NCBI GenBank assembly: GCA_029582165.1
Contig: CM055871.1
Location: forward strand, 3,789,501 to 3,853,500
Length of the DNA stretch: 64,000 bases
Direction of reading: 5' to 3'
Source: Portulaca oleracea
Lineage: Eukaryota; Streptophyta; Magnoliopsida; Caryophyllales; Portulacaceae
Part shown: in pieces, positions 1 to 11,819 of the stretch
Numbering within the stretch: position 1 is the stretch's first letter
How the letters are laid out: the number at the start of each line of letters is the position of its first letter
Notes under the pieces: model-generated
What the model was told of the DNA's origin: nothing
What the model saw: only the letters and a program-made list of their open reading frames with translations
Databases searched by the model: none
Position numbers and translations under genes: made by a program

Positions 1-1380
1 ACTAACAGTTTCCTCACTAAGGCGATTCCTCGCGAATTTGTTGGGAGATGAGGGGGATGTGTTGCTGCGGATAACTGTCGAAAATGCAAAGTATAAAAGG
101 GGGATCCTCGCGGATTTTTCAGGAGGTGGGGAGTCTCGTATAGGTGCATTTTTCGTCATTATCAACAGCAAGTAAAAGGAGCAAAAACACACATTCTGCT
201 TGGAGTTGGGTCCTCGCGGATTTTTCCAGAAATCTTCATACTAAGTGAAGAAATCCTCGCGGATTTTTCAGATTTGGACAACCATTTAAGACTGGGTTCT
301 TGCACAGGTCCTCCCGGATCCGCCAGGGTTGGGTAATTTGTTTCTTCTGTTTTTTATGTTTTACTGGTTTGTAACCATGTAGCTCCAACGCCCCGCCCGC
401 TGTAATTTTCATATCGTTTTGCTTAGATGTTTGCTATTTTCATGAACATATTCGCATGTTTTTAATTTAAAAATCGCGTGACAACTTTGCTTTCTTGTTT
501 TTTTAGCAAAACCCGATGGAGTAAAGGCCAATACGATGGGCGGTGTAGGAGCAACCCTCCTACACTTGTACCTTTACCCCCGAGCCCATTTTCTGGTTCA
601 TAGATCGAGAAGTTCTTTCTAGGTTTTGTCAATTTTCACAAAATTGACTGGCGACTCCGTTTTTTTTATTATTATTATTCCATGCATGTTAAGATATTTT
701 GATTTTATCTGAATTAATTTCCTAACTTTTTCTTTTTTTTTGGGGGGAGCAGATGACTTACATAGCCATCTCGGGTACGTTCACTATCCGAAAATCCTCG
801 CGGATTTCTGTCTCGTGGGCTCACTCGAGGTACTTCGTGAGTCCCCTGATGGGGTGTCTTGGGTAAGACAGAGGCTTAACCAAGTCATACTATCATGGGA
901 TCCTTGCGGATCTTGTGGCAGTGGGCTTGATTCAAGCCCTGTTCGAACCAACCCAAGACAGTTCACAACCTAAAGCGGAGGCCCCGGGTTAATTCGGAGA
1001 AATCCTCGCGGATTTCAGTTCGGGGAACTCGGGCCAACTTTGGGTCGGGTCAGTCTGCTAAGTAATCAAAAAAGGAGAAGTGTCGGGACTTTAATTCGGT
1101 AAAATTAAATATTTTTTAACATGAAATAATGAAATCGGCAAAAATAATAATTTGTGCATAAAATAATTAAACATGCACCCTAGGAAAAATAAGTAACCCT
1201 ACATCGTCTCGACACTTCGTGGGGGACCTACAACAAGTCAAGTGAGATTTCAATAGTTTCATCTTAAAATCAGTTGGTGTTAAGAGAAGTAACCTACTTG
1301 ACTTAAATGTCATGTCCTTTCTCTTTGTTTTTTTCAATGTGGGACATTTACTCATGGATGAATCCCAACTTATTTTTTTA
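1..1380 (+). mobile_element. LTR-retrotransposon fragment (LTR end, leader, start of next LTR)
   Basis: Non-coding part of a Gypsy-like, possibly Tat/Ogre-lineage, element. A TATAAAAGG box lies at 92-100. A primer-binding-site-like TGGCGACTCCGT (649-660) resembles the TGGCGACTC start I recall for Tat/Ogre-type elements. A polypurine tract (AAAAAAGGAGAAG, 1068-1080) is followed directly by TGTCGGGACT at 1081, which reads like the start of a 3' LTR. Only about 420 bp separate primer site and polypurine tract, and no gag or pol is present, so this is a non-autonomous or internally deleted copy. The 5' LTR start is outside the window and the 3' LTR end could not be found (1380 is nominal). Lineage is inference. 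Confidence 0.5.
22..1016. repeat. Dispersed hairpin motif AAATCCTCGCGGATTT
   Basis: A short palindromic motif (stem AATCC/GGATT around TCGC) recurs at about 22, 103, 209, 251, 307, 791, 898 and 1000. Copies vary slightly (for example CTCCCGG at 310, CTTGCGG at 901). Copies occur on both sides of the primer-binding-site-like sequence. Each can form a hairpin or bind a dimeric protein; function unknown. Confidence 0.7.
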
Positions 1381-2736
1381 GACTACGTCTTATGGTGTTC
1401 TTTTGCACCAAAAATTGATGAAAGAAATTAAAAAAAATAAAAGAAAAAGAGGTTTATAAAATGTTGAAGGACCGCCTTATCGTTCTGCACAAATTGGAAA
1501 ACGCATGAAAGAGAAAGAGCAGGAAAAAAAAAAAGAGTAACAAAAATAGTTGGCGCATAGGCGCCATGCGTGGAAAGATGTGTCCAAACTCTTTCTCCAC
1601 TGGCCCCACTGCTGCAGTTTCTAGCTTTTCTTTGCTTTTACTTTTGCTTTTTTTATTTCTTTTGTTTTTCACTTCCTTTTCAACGATAATATGATCAAAT
1701 GGAAATACATTTTTAATGTTATTCTAACATTTTTCAAATGTTTGTTATATTTATTGAATTTTTGAAAGTCTTTTTTTATCTATTTTGAAATTTATAAATA
1801 ATTTTCATAAAAATTGATAAATATGACAATCAAATGAGTTTTTTTTCGAATTTCAAATTTGATATACATTTTGGAAAATTCTTAATTAAATTGATAATTA
1901 ACTGTGTAACGAATATTTTTTATAATTTTTTAAAAATTGAAATTTTATTTTTATTTTGTTAAATTTAAAAAACTTATTTTGAATTTATTTTAAATAATGT
2001 ACATAACAATTGATAAATTTAACATTCAACTATGTTTTTTGGAAAATTTCTATTGTTATATTTGTGTGTTTTTCATGATAATTTGTTAAATAATTTGACA
2101 ACTAATTATGTAACGGTTAAATTTGATATTTAAGATAAAAATCGAAACAAACATATTGGACAATTATTTTCACAATGGCTACTTTTTACAACAACTAGTT
2201 TTTGAAATCAAATTGTAGATTAATGTGGATGCATGTGTTTTGGAGAATCACACAATTCTCAAATAGTCTCTCATTCCACTCATTTCATCTTGTTAGTTGT
2301 AAACAATTTAGCCTTTAACCTCAAAATGGATAGAAATTCCGGGAATAACCAACAAAACTCTCAAAAGTCTTATCCTACTCCTAATTCTCAATGTTAGAAC
2401 CCCTCAAGGCCCTCAACAGACCCAGACTCAAGGACATTGACAGACCTAGGCTCAAGGACCTTGGTAACTGGATCGGTTTTGAATGAAAGTTAAAATCGAA
2501 TATCCGGAAAAAGGAAGTATCCTTCACTAGAGAAATCTGGATCAGATCCTAGATTATATATTCTAATTATGTGTGTGATTCTTGTAGATATAATGCGTAA
2601 GGAAAGAAATCTCAAAAAAGGAAAGAAGAGCAAGGAAACAAGAAAGGAAGGAGAATCAAGATCATGCCTTATATTATATATTCTGATTATGTAGATATAA
2701 TAAGGAAGGAAGATCTCAAGAAGCAAACAAGGAAAG
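1381..2736. other. AT-rich sequence without recognised gene
   Basis: Strongly AT-rich. No coding signature. Around 2530-2720 two imperfect copies of a purine-rich segment of roughly 120 bp (both containing TATATTCTAATTATGT- or TATATTCTGATTATGT-like sequence and GATATAAT) lie in tandem directly next to the Gypsy LTR boundary. Confidence 0.5.
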
Positions 2737-3229
2737 TGTAACGCCCCGGAAATTCAATTATAGAAAAGTCAAAGTCAAACTAACGTTAACCGAAAAAATT
2801 TAGCGGAAGAATCAAACTCTTATTGGGCGTCACTGCCGTATCCCTGAAGGAATACAAGGTGAGAAGGAAACTACAACTGTCTGATAACGGTAAAACAAAC
2901 TAACAAACTCATACTTAGAAAATAAACCTCAAAACTAACTTCAAGTTTCTCATAAAAGAAAAACAACGTAATTAACGATGACGTCCTCATTTCTAATTCC
3001 CGTCCCCAGCATATAGATCTTCTCCTGAAAACAAAACATTTCAAAAATGAGGGGGAAATCTTAATAACGTCTACCCCTAACGTTAAAAATAAGTTAAGTT
3101 CATTTCAATTCATTTGAGGGAGAGGGAACAAGTCAAAACCTTTCACAAACCTTTAATCCCATGACTGTTTTTCCTCAACCCAACCAATCCATATTTTATT
3201 ATGCGGGCGGGATACCACATCCCTTAGAG

Positions 3230-3442
3230 TAACATCGCCTACCACAGGCATCAAAGAGTTCGCCTACCAGAGGCATCAAAGAGTTCGCCTACCACAGGCA
3301 TCAAAGATATTCGCTTACCATAGGCATCAAAAGAGTTCGCCTACCACAGGCATCAAAGATATTCGCCTATCACAGGCATCAAAAGAGTTCGCCTACCACA
3401 TGCATCAAAGTTCGTCTACCACAGACATCAAAAATATTCACT
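3230..3442. repeat. Tandem repeat, about 25-28 bp unit, roughly 8 copies
   Basis: Units of the form CGCCTACCACAGGCATCAAAG separated by AGTT or ATATT follow one another, with point changes in later copies (for example CTTACCATAGG, CGTCTACCACAGAC). Each unit contains the near-palindrome GCCTACCACAGGC. It lies within the Gypsy LTR. The spacers are not unique, so it is not a CRISPR array. Confidence 0.85.
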
Positions 3443-5936
3443 ATCATATATCAGGGAAGAAGCCCTGATCTCCAGGTCTATAACCCGGCAGGATACCAAA
3501 TCCTGAACTCCGGGTTATGCCCCGAAACTCGCTTAATGTTTCACTTTGAATTATTAGTATCTTATGCAAAACTCAACTCACATCTCTCAAGTCAAACTCA
3601 ACCCAGGTTATCAAAACCAATAACAAAACTACTTATAAAAGACCATCTCAATTTCAATTACTCATAAATCATCAATTAAAAACAAATATCAAAAACAGAT
3701 GGCCACATTTCCACAAAAATACCCTTTCGGGATGCAATTCTCAAAACAAATTAGAAAACATTAAAACACATTTAAAGAGCATCCCAGTGGGGATTAGAGC
3801 ATAGACATTACGTGGTTAACTTCAATTCACAGCTAAGACGAACACACTTGAGCTCACTAACGACGCGAATTAGCTCGGGCCTAAAATAAGAGTAATAATT
3901 CTAATCAAAACGCGCCTTCGAAGTTAGTATTAACTACCTTCTACCTAACCCTCCCCTAGGAACACTATAGTTTCCCATCAATCATGAATTTACACTCTAA
4001 ATCATCTAACACATTCCATGTAATCACATAACCAGATCAAAACATCACTTTCACACAACAACATTTTTATTAATAAAAATCATCAACAAAACAGATTACA
4101 ACATCCACATAAAAAGGGTCAAAACTTGACTTCCCGACATCCTATGGGTCTGGTTTTGGACTTTTCAGAAACCTCAGGATATCTACTAAAACTTTCGTGT
4201 TGAACTCGAGACCAAAAATACCTCCTATAATCCCCAAAAATGATCATTAAACCAAACTGTCCAGATCTGACCTAGGTCTGGTATTCAGGGTATAACTTGA
4301 CCTATACAACTCCAAAGTCCGATCCGCAAAATTTTTATGAAAGCTAACATCTAAGGGAACCTCCAGTTCAAAGGGTTCGATCAAAGGACGACTAATTCTC
4401 ATGGTGATCCGTTCTTTAGACACAAACAAAACTGTCCCGATCCCGGTTCTTATTTAATTTATAATTTCGGTTCTAACTTTCACCATTCGGTCCCGGGGTT
4501 CTAATTTGAGCCTAAAACAGTGACAAAGTCTTCAACCTAACCCAACCCAAGGTCCATACTTCAAACTTCCTACCACCAAAACCAAATTGTAAAACATGAA
4601 ATCAACTTTAATATTTTCACTAACCCTAAAAGCATGCATGAAATAATAACATTATCCTAAACATGAATTCTAAAATAAACTATTTCAAGTTCCTATAATA
4701 ACAACATGGATGATTATAAAATATGAATTTCTTAATCAAGAATCAAGAAAGAACTTAGAGAACATGTGAATAAAATATAAAGAACATATAAACATTTAAA
4801 CTACCAATCAAGAATCCCAACAACTAATTTTTTTTTTTTTTACAAGATTCAATCAAGAATTATGAATTAATAAACTAGAATCGAACTTTAGTATTTCAAA
4901 CAACCTAACTTATTTAACAAGATTAAACATAAAATTAAACGTGATTGAACCCTAAGAGGATTAAAAAAACATGTGAATACTTAACTAAAAATCAAGAATT
5001 AATCTAGATAATTAAACTCTTTAATTCGTGCATACAATAATAGTATTATCTAAAACCCTAAACATGCTTCACAAGAAATTAAGATACATTAAACAATTGA
5101 ACATTAATAATTTCACTACAATTATTACAAACCCTAATACAACAATTAGAACATAAAATTACACATAATAATTTAGACAAGAATTACAAGTAAATAATAC
5201 AACACAAGAACAAATTAGTTACAAATAACAACTTAATAATTTACAACCTTAATTACCCAAATTACAAGATTTAAATCAAGAAATAAACTAAATATTAACA
5301 AAACAGAAACAAAAATATAAAAGAAAGAAGGTTTTTCCAAAACAAGAATTAGGGTTTTACGTTAGGGTTGTTCTGGGCGGTTTTCCAGCGACGCTCGACG
5401 GCGGCACGGTCAAGGCAGCGGCAGCGTCAGGTCAGGCGACTAGGTCACGGAGGTCGGCACGACGTTCAAGGGTGGTGGTTGGTGTCGCGTTTTCGAACAG
5501 CTGCAACCCAAAAGCAGTCCACTTCCTTCGAGTTTGGGCGTACGGCGGCTACTCCGGTGGGCGGCGACGACTCCGACGGTGAGGGCGATGGCGTGACGGT
5601 TGCAGGGTGGCGCGGCGTTAGTTGGTGGTCGATGGACGGCAGTCGAGTGGAGGGAGATGGGTGAGAGAAAGAGAACGAAAGAGAGAGGAAGGGTGGTTGC
5701 GGTGGTCTGGGTGGTCGCCGGCGTTGGGCGGTGCAGCGGCCGGCGGATACGGATGGGCGGTAGAGACGGGGAGAGAGAGAGCGAGAGAGAGAGAAGAGGG
5801 AGGCTAGGGTTATGGTTGATATTAGGGTTTTGAGAGAGAGGGGGGTTTTTATATTATCAAATAAAAAGCCCAACTAAATACTAATCCTACTCCTAATCGA
5901 ACCCAATAAGGAATAATCAGATTTTCTTTTGGAAAA

Positions 5937-5946
5937 TAATAATAAT

Positions 5947-5985
<39 letters not shown>
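5937..5985. repeat. (AAT)n microsatellite
   Basis: A run of AAT/ATA triplets with a few interruptions, continuing as scattered AATAATA up to about 6120. It lies inside the Gypsy LTR, upstream of the LTR TATA box in the element's orientation. Confidence 0.85.
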
Positions 5986-5986
<1 letters not shown>

Positions 5987-6437
5987 CAATACTAATAATA
6001 ATAAAATTAATACTAAACACATAACAAATAATATTCACCTAATTATTCATATAACACATTTTAATAAACCCAATAATATTAATAGTAATACTAATAATAA
6101 ATAGAGTAATACTAATAATATTAAACCCACGAAATACCGATATACCATTGTTAGTCCCTCAACGATCTTACGAGCTCAAGTGTCAGCAAAAACAAACACA
6201 AACGGATAATAATAAATAACGAAGTCAAACCTAATTTACTAACGACATCACGGTCAACATCTTTGGATTTTTCGGGGTTTTACATCATTACCTCCTTAAA
6301 AGAAGTTTCGTCCTCGAAACTTAAACTTAGGCCTAACGGTTCGGTAATAATCCTAACGATTCCGTTCTTCCTAAAACTCGAGGTTTTACATCATTACCTC
6401 CTTAAAAGAAGTTTCGTCCTCGAAACTTGACGTACCT

Positions 6438-6990
6438 TTAAGAGTGAAACAAGTGAGGGTATTTCGTCCTCATCTCCTCTTCTGTTTCCCAGGTTGCTTC
6501 CGTTGTGGCATGATTTGCCCATCGTACTTTCACCAGGGGAACTACTTTCCTTCAAAGTTGTTTTTCTCTATGATCCAATATTTCCAGCGGTTGCTCTTCA
6601 TAGCTCAAATCTTCTTGTAGCTGAAGCGGCTCAGGATCAATTACATGAGTTGGGTCTGGGACATATTTCCTGAGTTGTGACACATGAAAGACATTATGCA
6701 CTCTTGGAAGTTCTCCCGGCAGCTGTAACTTGTAAGCAACTTCTCCAATGCGTTCCAAGATTGGATATGGCCCGATAAATCTTGGTGTCAACTTCCCCGA
6801 CTGACCGAATCTCATAACCCCTTTTGTAGGTGAAACCCGTAAAAACACGTACTCTCCTACTTCGAACTCCAAAGGTCTTCTCCTCCTGTCAGCATAGTCC
6901 GGGATGATATGGGATGATAGGTAGCTGAAAGAGAACTCCAAACGTCTCTTGGCTTCCACTCTCTGTCTAAGACGCTCCTAGCGTCTTCAC
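6438..6990 (-). pseudogene. Gypsy pol 3' end: integrase C-terminus plus chromodomain (broken)
   Basis: The minus-strand reading gives the typical chromovirus integrase C-terminus: YADRRRRPLEFEVGEYVFL, then KGVMRFGQSGKLTPRFIGPY, then LPRVHNVFHVSQLRKYVPDP. An in-frame TGA near 6552 interrupts what is normally continuous. The frame then resumes with VVPLVKVRWANHATTEATWE, a chromodomain core, and ends at TAA 6438-6440. Upstream of about 6990 similarity stops. In this family the chromodomain directs integration to particular chromatin; here the copy is dead by truncation and nonsense mutation. It adjoins its own 3' LTR. Confidence 0.88.
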
Positions 6991-8186
6991 CGGCGCGAGT
7001 AGTGCCTCTTACTGTTTCTCTCCTTTCCTCATTCTTGGTCTCCACACACACAACTAATAACAATATGAATAAGTTGGAAGAAAAGAGATAAATGTAAAGT
7101 TTCAATATACAACTGGAGAAATAAAAAGATAGATATAAAAAAAGTTGTTAAGAATCGCCATCACTGATCAGGAATAAAAAGAATAAATATGACATGACAC
7201 GACTGATATAAATGAAGTTGAATGACTCATGGCGGTCATTGTACTGCTCAAGTCCTGTAAAATACATAAACGATTAACTGAATTGAAATGCGTGCTTTCG
7301 GTAATTACTATGTTATTAATCGTAAATTGCACTGATTAAGGCATGGCTATTACAAAGGGGTACAATGATCCTAGGTTACAATCGTCTCTAGCGTCAACAC
7401 GGTCAAGACCCCCTTGCTGGAAAGGTTGTTATGATCATTTCAGACCCCAACACAATTGTGTCTTCTAATCTCCAAAACGCCCTGAAGATTCTGATCTAAC
7501 ACAAGTGTGCCACAACCCTCATTCATATGTATGCTTTTCCTTTTTTATTTTCCATGTTAAACCTCAACTCACTTATTGCTATGTCTGACGGTATTTAGCT
7601 CCCTAAAGACCAAATAGGGCCTCGTAATACCCCTAATAACTCACATGGGCGAGAGAAGACTCATGATCACTATGTCCGAACTAAGTATAATACTTGGTTA
7701 AGGTAAGGAGGTCTTAAGTAGCGACCTTGATCGTGGACCCTTTGTTGATACTGGGCAAAATGACCTCAACCCGAACTGTCAGAGATAGTACGACATCAAA
7801 ACCTGGGTGTGCTATGTTATGTAAGGGTTTTGTCGTTGGTTCATATGTAAGAATCTTCTAGTATGTACTCATTGAGCTTATATAAAGACATAGCGTGCAT
7901 TGATATACTCTGAAAATTCAAACTCACATAAGTGTTTTTGATAGCAACATAATTTAAAAACATCAAAATGATTAGTTGGTATCATGCATTTTTATATAGC
8001 ACTATAGGGAAGAAACAAAGTATTGGACATATCAAAATTTTGACAACGATTATTAAGGTGAATACATCAAAAGATTTACTTCAATTGAAGCACTACAATG
8101 AATACACAAACATATGTTGAACCAGCATTAGCTCCTTTATTGATAACAAGTTACAAGCATTAAGAATTGTTGAAAATTGTCTAATT
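6991..8186. other. Intergenic sequence without recognised gene
   Basis: No coding signature on either strand and no transposon ends recognised. It lies between the truncated Gypsy pol and the 3' end of OMT-A. Confidence 0.5.
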
Positions 8187-10759
8187 TTACTTGAACATCT
8201 CCATGATCTTAACATTATAAACAGAGCAAATAACCTTAAAGTCCTTAAAACCAGCAGCTGCTGCCAATGCCTTGAAATCACTCTCAGTCCTCTCCCTTCC
8301 TCCTGTCACAAGCAACATGGTCAAGTCGAATTGAGTAACCGAGTCCCCCGCGATTCCTGGTGTTGCTTCGTTCGGATTTGGGTAAAGGTATTCACAGATT
8401 ATGAGCTTTCCATGACCCTCCGGAAGGGCATCGTAGCAGTTCTTTAAAATCTTTACACACTCACCATCTTTGAAACAATGCAAGATCCACTGAAAATGAA
8501 TGACACAGTTAATTAAATGCACGCGATTGAATCTTAGTTTTAATATTATTCATTTCAACTAACTTTTTCAGAATTTAGTTTAAAGAGATTGAGTAATGTA
8601 CGGGTAATTGACCATAATGTTTACCTTGAGAAATATGGCATCTCCTTTTGGAACACCGACAAATATGTTTCCTCCAACGTGCTCAAGTCCTACATGTACA
8701 TAAAATTATCATTATTATTAGAGTTGGCAAAATTTTGCACAACGCGAAAAATTCGAATGGTCCGACCTGGGAAAAATAAATCCGAACATAGATTTTTTGT
8801 CCCAAATTTTGAAAACCGGCCGAATATTCGGACATAATATTTCTCTTTTTTCTTCTGTCCGGATCCAATTCCGACTCGAATTTAGTTCCGTCCGAATTGT
8901 CTGTCCCAATTAGGTCCGAATAAAAACCAGGTCTGGACATGTATTTCTTGTCCAAATTTTAACATTTACCGAATTTAATCGGGCCGGATTTATCTGAACC
9001 CAAATTTTTACCAACACTAACCACTATATTCTTATAACATTGACTGTACAAGTACACTAAAATTGACTGAACTATAAAATAAGTACACTAAAATTGACTG
9101 AACTAAGAAAATTAAGCATGCTAAAATTGACTAAACTTTTCCGTCAGAAAAAAATGGACGAAACTTATTAAGGGTCTACAAATTGCATGGAAAATTCAAT
9201 TTATCAAAATTTATTAGTTTTTACCAAAATTTACCAAATTTACCAAATCAGTTTATCAAAAATTACCAAAGTTTAATTTAATTTTAATATATTAGTGTAA
9301 ATTTTTTAAGATTTACCAAAAATTATCAAAATTTAACGTTTACCCAACTATTTTACACATGAGAGCCATGATTTTACCTGGGTGTGAGACAGGTTCATCC
9401 GCAACAACATGAGGCTGGTCAAAGTTGATGCCTTTGATTGAGGGGTACTTTGATAGAATCTTAGCAAGGGTGGCTCCATTGCCTCCACCCACATCAACCA
9501 AAGAAGACAAACCCTCAAAACCCTCGTAAGTCCTCAGGAGTTTCCTCATAAGCATTGTTGAGTGCTCAGACATTGCTGTGTGGAATTCTTTCTGGTGCTC
9601 TGGATGCTTCCCACTGTACTCGTACACTCCCATTCCATGAGCTTTCTCGAATGGCTCACCCCCTTCCAGAATGGCTTCTTTTAGATGTATGCTGTAATTC
9701 AATCATAATAATTTTACCATGCAGGGATTATAAATTTAGATAGCACTCACAAAAATTTAGCAAAACCCCTTTTAGATTTAGACAAATTCAAAAATACTAT
9801 CTTCTGTTCCATATTATTTGTCGTTCTTGAAAATTGCACAATTATATTTATAAAAGTTTGATCATAAATTTCTCAATATATATAATAATTTGTTAAATAA
9901 AATTACTATTATCAAATCCATAAGTGTAATATTGTCATTGTTAATAAAAGATTAATTAAAAAGTGATATTAAAAACGGTAAAAATTAATAAAATGACAAA
10001 TAATATAGAAGACAACGACAATTAAAATGAGATCCGCCAACAAGTGGGTAAAAACTTTGTACATGTCTAGTTTAATTCTATACTACTCCTTATCAAATAA
10101 GTCATTGTCAAATTATAATCAATAAATTAACATACATTTTTTAATTTTAATTTATTGGACAAGACCCAGATAGTTCAATGTTCAAACGAAGGTAAATCAT
10201 AAAATGTAGACTTTAGACGATCCATGTCAGAATTCATAGTTTCGTACCAAAAATTAATAAATGATATCCATTTTTTTTCCCAAATGAAAAAAAATTCAAA
10301 GAAGGAGGGTGTAACTTACGCGCTCTGAACCATGGTTTCTCTCATGGCGTCATTCCTGATAAGAGGAGCCAACGAGACGCCGTCTTCGTTGGGGGCGAAG
10401 AACTTGCACACCGGAGCAAGTCCGTACCTCCTCTCGACGGAGCCGTCAGGTAGGGTGGTCGGAGCGACGGTGAATATGGAGTGGCTGACCAAGTAGTCCA
10501 TCACCCGCCGCAGCATCACCGGAGCTCCGGGGTTGCTCGTCGGCAGCTTGGCCGCCACCTCCGCCGCAGTGAGGCGTGCCCCTCGGCCGGAGTTCTTGAT
10601 GATGTTGATGATGTCGAGCTGATCCGCTGCTCTCAGGACCACGAACTTGTATGCGTCGGTGCACAGGGACAATGCAAAGGCACTCGCTGCCTCTTCTTCT
10701 TCCTCTTTCAGGTCCCAGTAAGAGACGTTTTCTGCTGCTTCGTGGTTAAGTGAACCCAT
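8187..10759 (-). CDS. Class II S-adenosylmethionine O-methyltransferase, caffeate-type (OMT-A)
   Basis: Four exons: 10759-10320, 9691-9378, 8689-8625, 8489-8187. All junctions are GT-AG; the joined frame is 1122 nt, 373 aa, ATG 10759, TAA 8187. Exon 1 encodes the N-terminal dimerisation domain ([17 protein letters not shown] end). Exon 2 carries the SAM-binding motif [12 protein letters not shown]. Exon 4 holds the catalytic region with His277, Glu306 (CEYL) and Glu339 (RERTE), matching the His/Glu/Glu triad of caffeate 3-O-methyltransferase. It would methylate a phenolic hydroxyl in the cytosol; substrate not predictable. Oddities: the usual HDW after the catalytic His is HCF, and the Trp at the exon 1/2 junction is Ala. 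Acidic N-terminus (EEEEEAA). TATA near 10861-10870. Confidence 0.93.
8719..9019. mobile_element. hAT-like miniature element in OMT-A intron 2
   Basis: Begins TAGAGTTGGCAAAATTT and ends AAATTTTTACCAACACTA, an inverted terminal pair with a few mismatches. The inside is rich in TCCGAA/TTCGGA. The flanking octamers ATTATTAT and ACCACTAT match at five of eight places, so target-site duplication is doubtful. A related sequence occurs at 45078-45338 in the dioxygenase gene. Confidence 0.5.
9795..10013. mobile_element. Stowaway-like MITE (decayed) in OMT-A intron 1
   Basis: Left end TACTATCTTCTGTTCCATATT and right end AATATAGAAGACA are eroded forms of the TACTCCCTCCGTTCC / GGAACGGAGGGAGTA termini seen repeatedly in this window. 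The internal FATTTGTC-type start (ATTATTTGTCGTT / AAATGACAAATAAT) is also family-like. Confidence 0.5.
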
Positions 10760-11163
10760 TCTGTATGGTGGATTGAGTCTAGAGAGAGAAAGGGGTTGTA
10801 TGAGGCAGAGAGAGAAACAGAGGGGAAATTTTGCTGTGTTGAAGTATAGAACACCGTGGTATTATATACTGATTTGGGTCACTCTAAACTTCACACTGCC
10901 ATTATATTAAATTGTTATATTTTTATGGAATAGAATTCAAGTTTTCAATTAGTCTTAGGTCAAGATGTGTAAAAATGTATAGAAAAATGCAAGTTGTATT
11001 GCAATTTAAGTAGGCTTCTTAATTTGACATTCAGTAGCTGCTGATTGAGTATTGTCCTTTGAGACAAGTCTGGTCAACAAAATGCAATTATAAACTAATA
11101 GTAGTACGTACGCTACAATAATTTTCACTAGCATAGTGATTCTATACAGAGGTATCATTTTGA

Positions 11164-11693
11164 TACTCCATCCGTTCCATATTAAGTCCCTGTTCTTTTA
11201 TGCGGTTGGTAAATTGCGGTGTCACATTCTACCGCACTTTGGCACAACCCATCACAAAATATCATTCTACCACAATTCATCACAACCCACCATAAATTAT
11301 TTTTTCACTATTACCAATACAATATTTATATATATACAAAAATCCCACCATAACATACCAATAACCCGTCATAATTATACCACAATCCGCCATAATTTCA
11401 CCACATCATACCGTATCATACCGCAGAATATCGCATAAAAAGAACAGGACCTAAATGTCATAATTTTAACTTTCAAGATATTAAATGTGATTTTTTTATT
11501 AATAATTTCTCACATAATATATTATTAACAATTGCAATATAACACTTTTATGATAGTATTTTTCGTTTATAATCTAATAGTGGTAATGTTATATAAGAAC
11601 TCATTGTATATATTGAAAAATTTATGATCAAAATTTTTAAATTTTGATTGCACAGTTTTCAAAGATAACAATTAATATGGGAACGAGGGAGTA
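11164..11693. mobile_element. Stowaway-like MITE carrying a nested second MITE
   Basis: Termini TACTCCATCCGTTCCATATT and AATATGGGAACGAGGGAGTA are inverted repeats beginning and ending in TA, the Stowaway target duplication. A second element is inserted at 11186-11451. The sequence after the insert (CTAAATGTCATAATTTTAAC) continues the body of the outer element. Confidence 0.75.
11186..11451. mobile_element. TGTTCTTTTATGCGGT-family MITE, copy 1
   Basis: Termini GTCCCTGTTCTTTTATGCGG and CGCATAAAAAGAACAGGACC are inverted. The element is flanked on both sides by TAA (11183-11185 and 11452-11454), a three-base duplication of the kind made by PIF/Harbinger (Tourist) elements. The body is made of CCACAA/ACCGCA-rich short repeats. 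Related copies are at 15537-15771 and 20822-21108. Confidence 0.7.
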
Positions 11694-11819
11694 GTTTTTA
11701 GAGTTTTGACTAAATCAAAATATTATTTACTTTAAGTTTTACAATAAAACACTGTTTGACACCAATTTACAACTTTTATGCTGGAATTTAGTGAAGATTA
11801 CATCTATTAACATTTGACT

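Larger units (their letters stand above)
2737..6284 (-). mobile_element. Long terminal repeat of a Gypsy (chromovirus-type) retrotransposon
   Basis: On the minus strand the LTR runs from TGTAAAACCCCGAA (6284) to TTCCGGGGCGTTACA (2737), so the ends form the usual TG...CA inverted termini. It is 3548 bp. It follows the pol end (6438) across a purine-rich tract (TTTTAAGGAGGTAATGA on the minus strand, 6285-6301). Inside are a 25-28 bp tandem array (about 3232-3440) and a GC-rich island (5370-5820). On the minus strand that island is preceded by a TATAAAAA box (5853-5846), which probably marks the LTR promoter and start of R. The matching 5' LTR is not in the window, so the element is truncated. 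Confidence 0.75.

Noticed and set aside
3230..3442. Regular repeats suggesting a CRISPR-like array
   Set aside because: Spacers are two to five bases and not unique, and the context is a plant LTR.
5368..5873. Open frames on both strands in the GC-rich block, including a Pro/Ser/Arg-rich one
   Set aside because: Long frames are expected by chance in GC-rich sequence; the block lies inside an LTR next to its promoter and no family resemblance is visible.
10446..10753. Overlapping open frames on both strands of OMT-A exon 1
   Set aside because: Shadows of the GC-rich exon; the real frame is fixed by motifs and splice phases.
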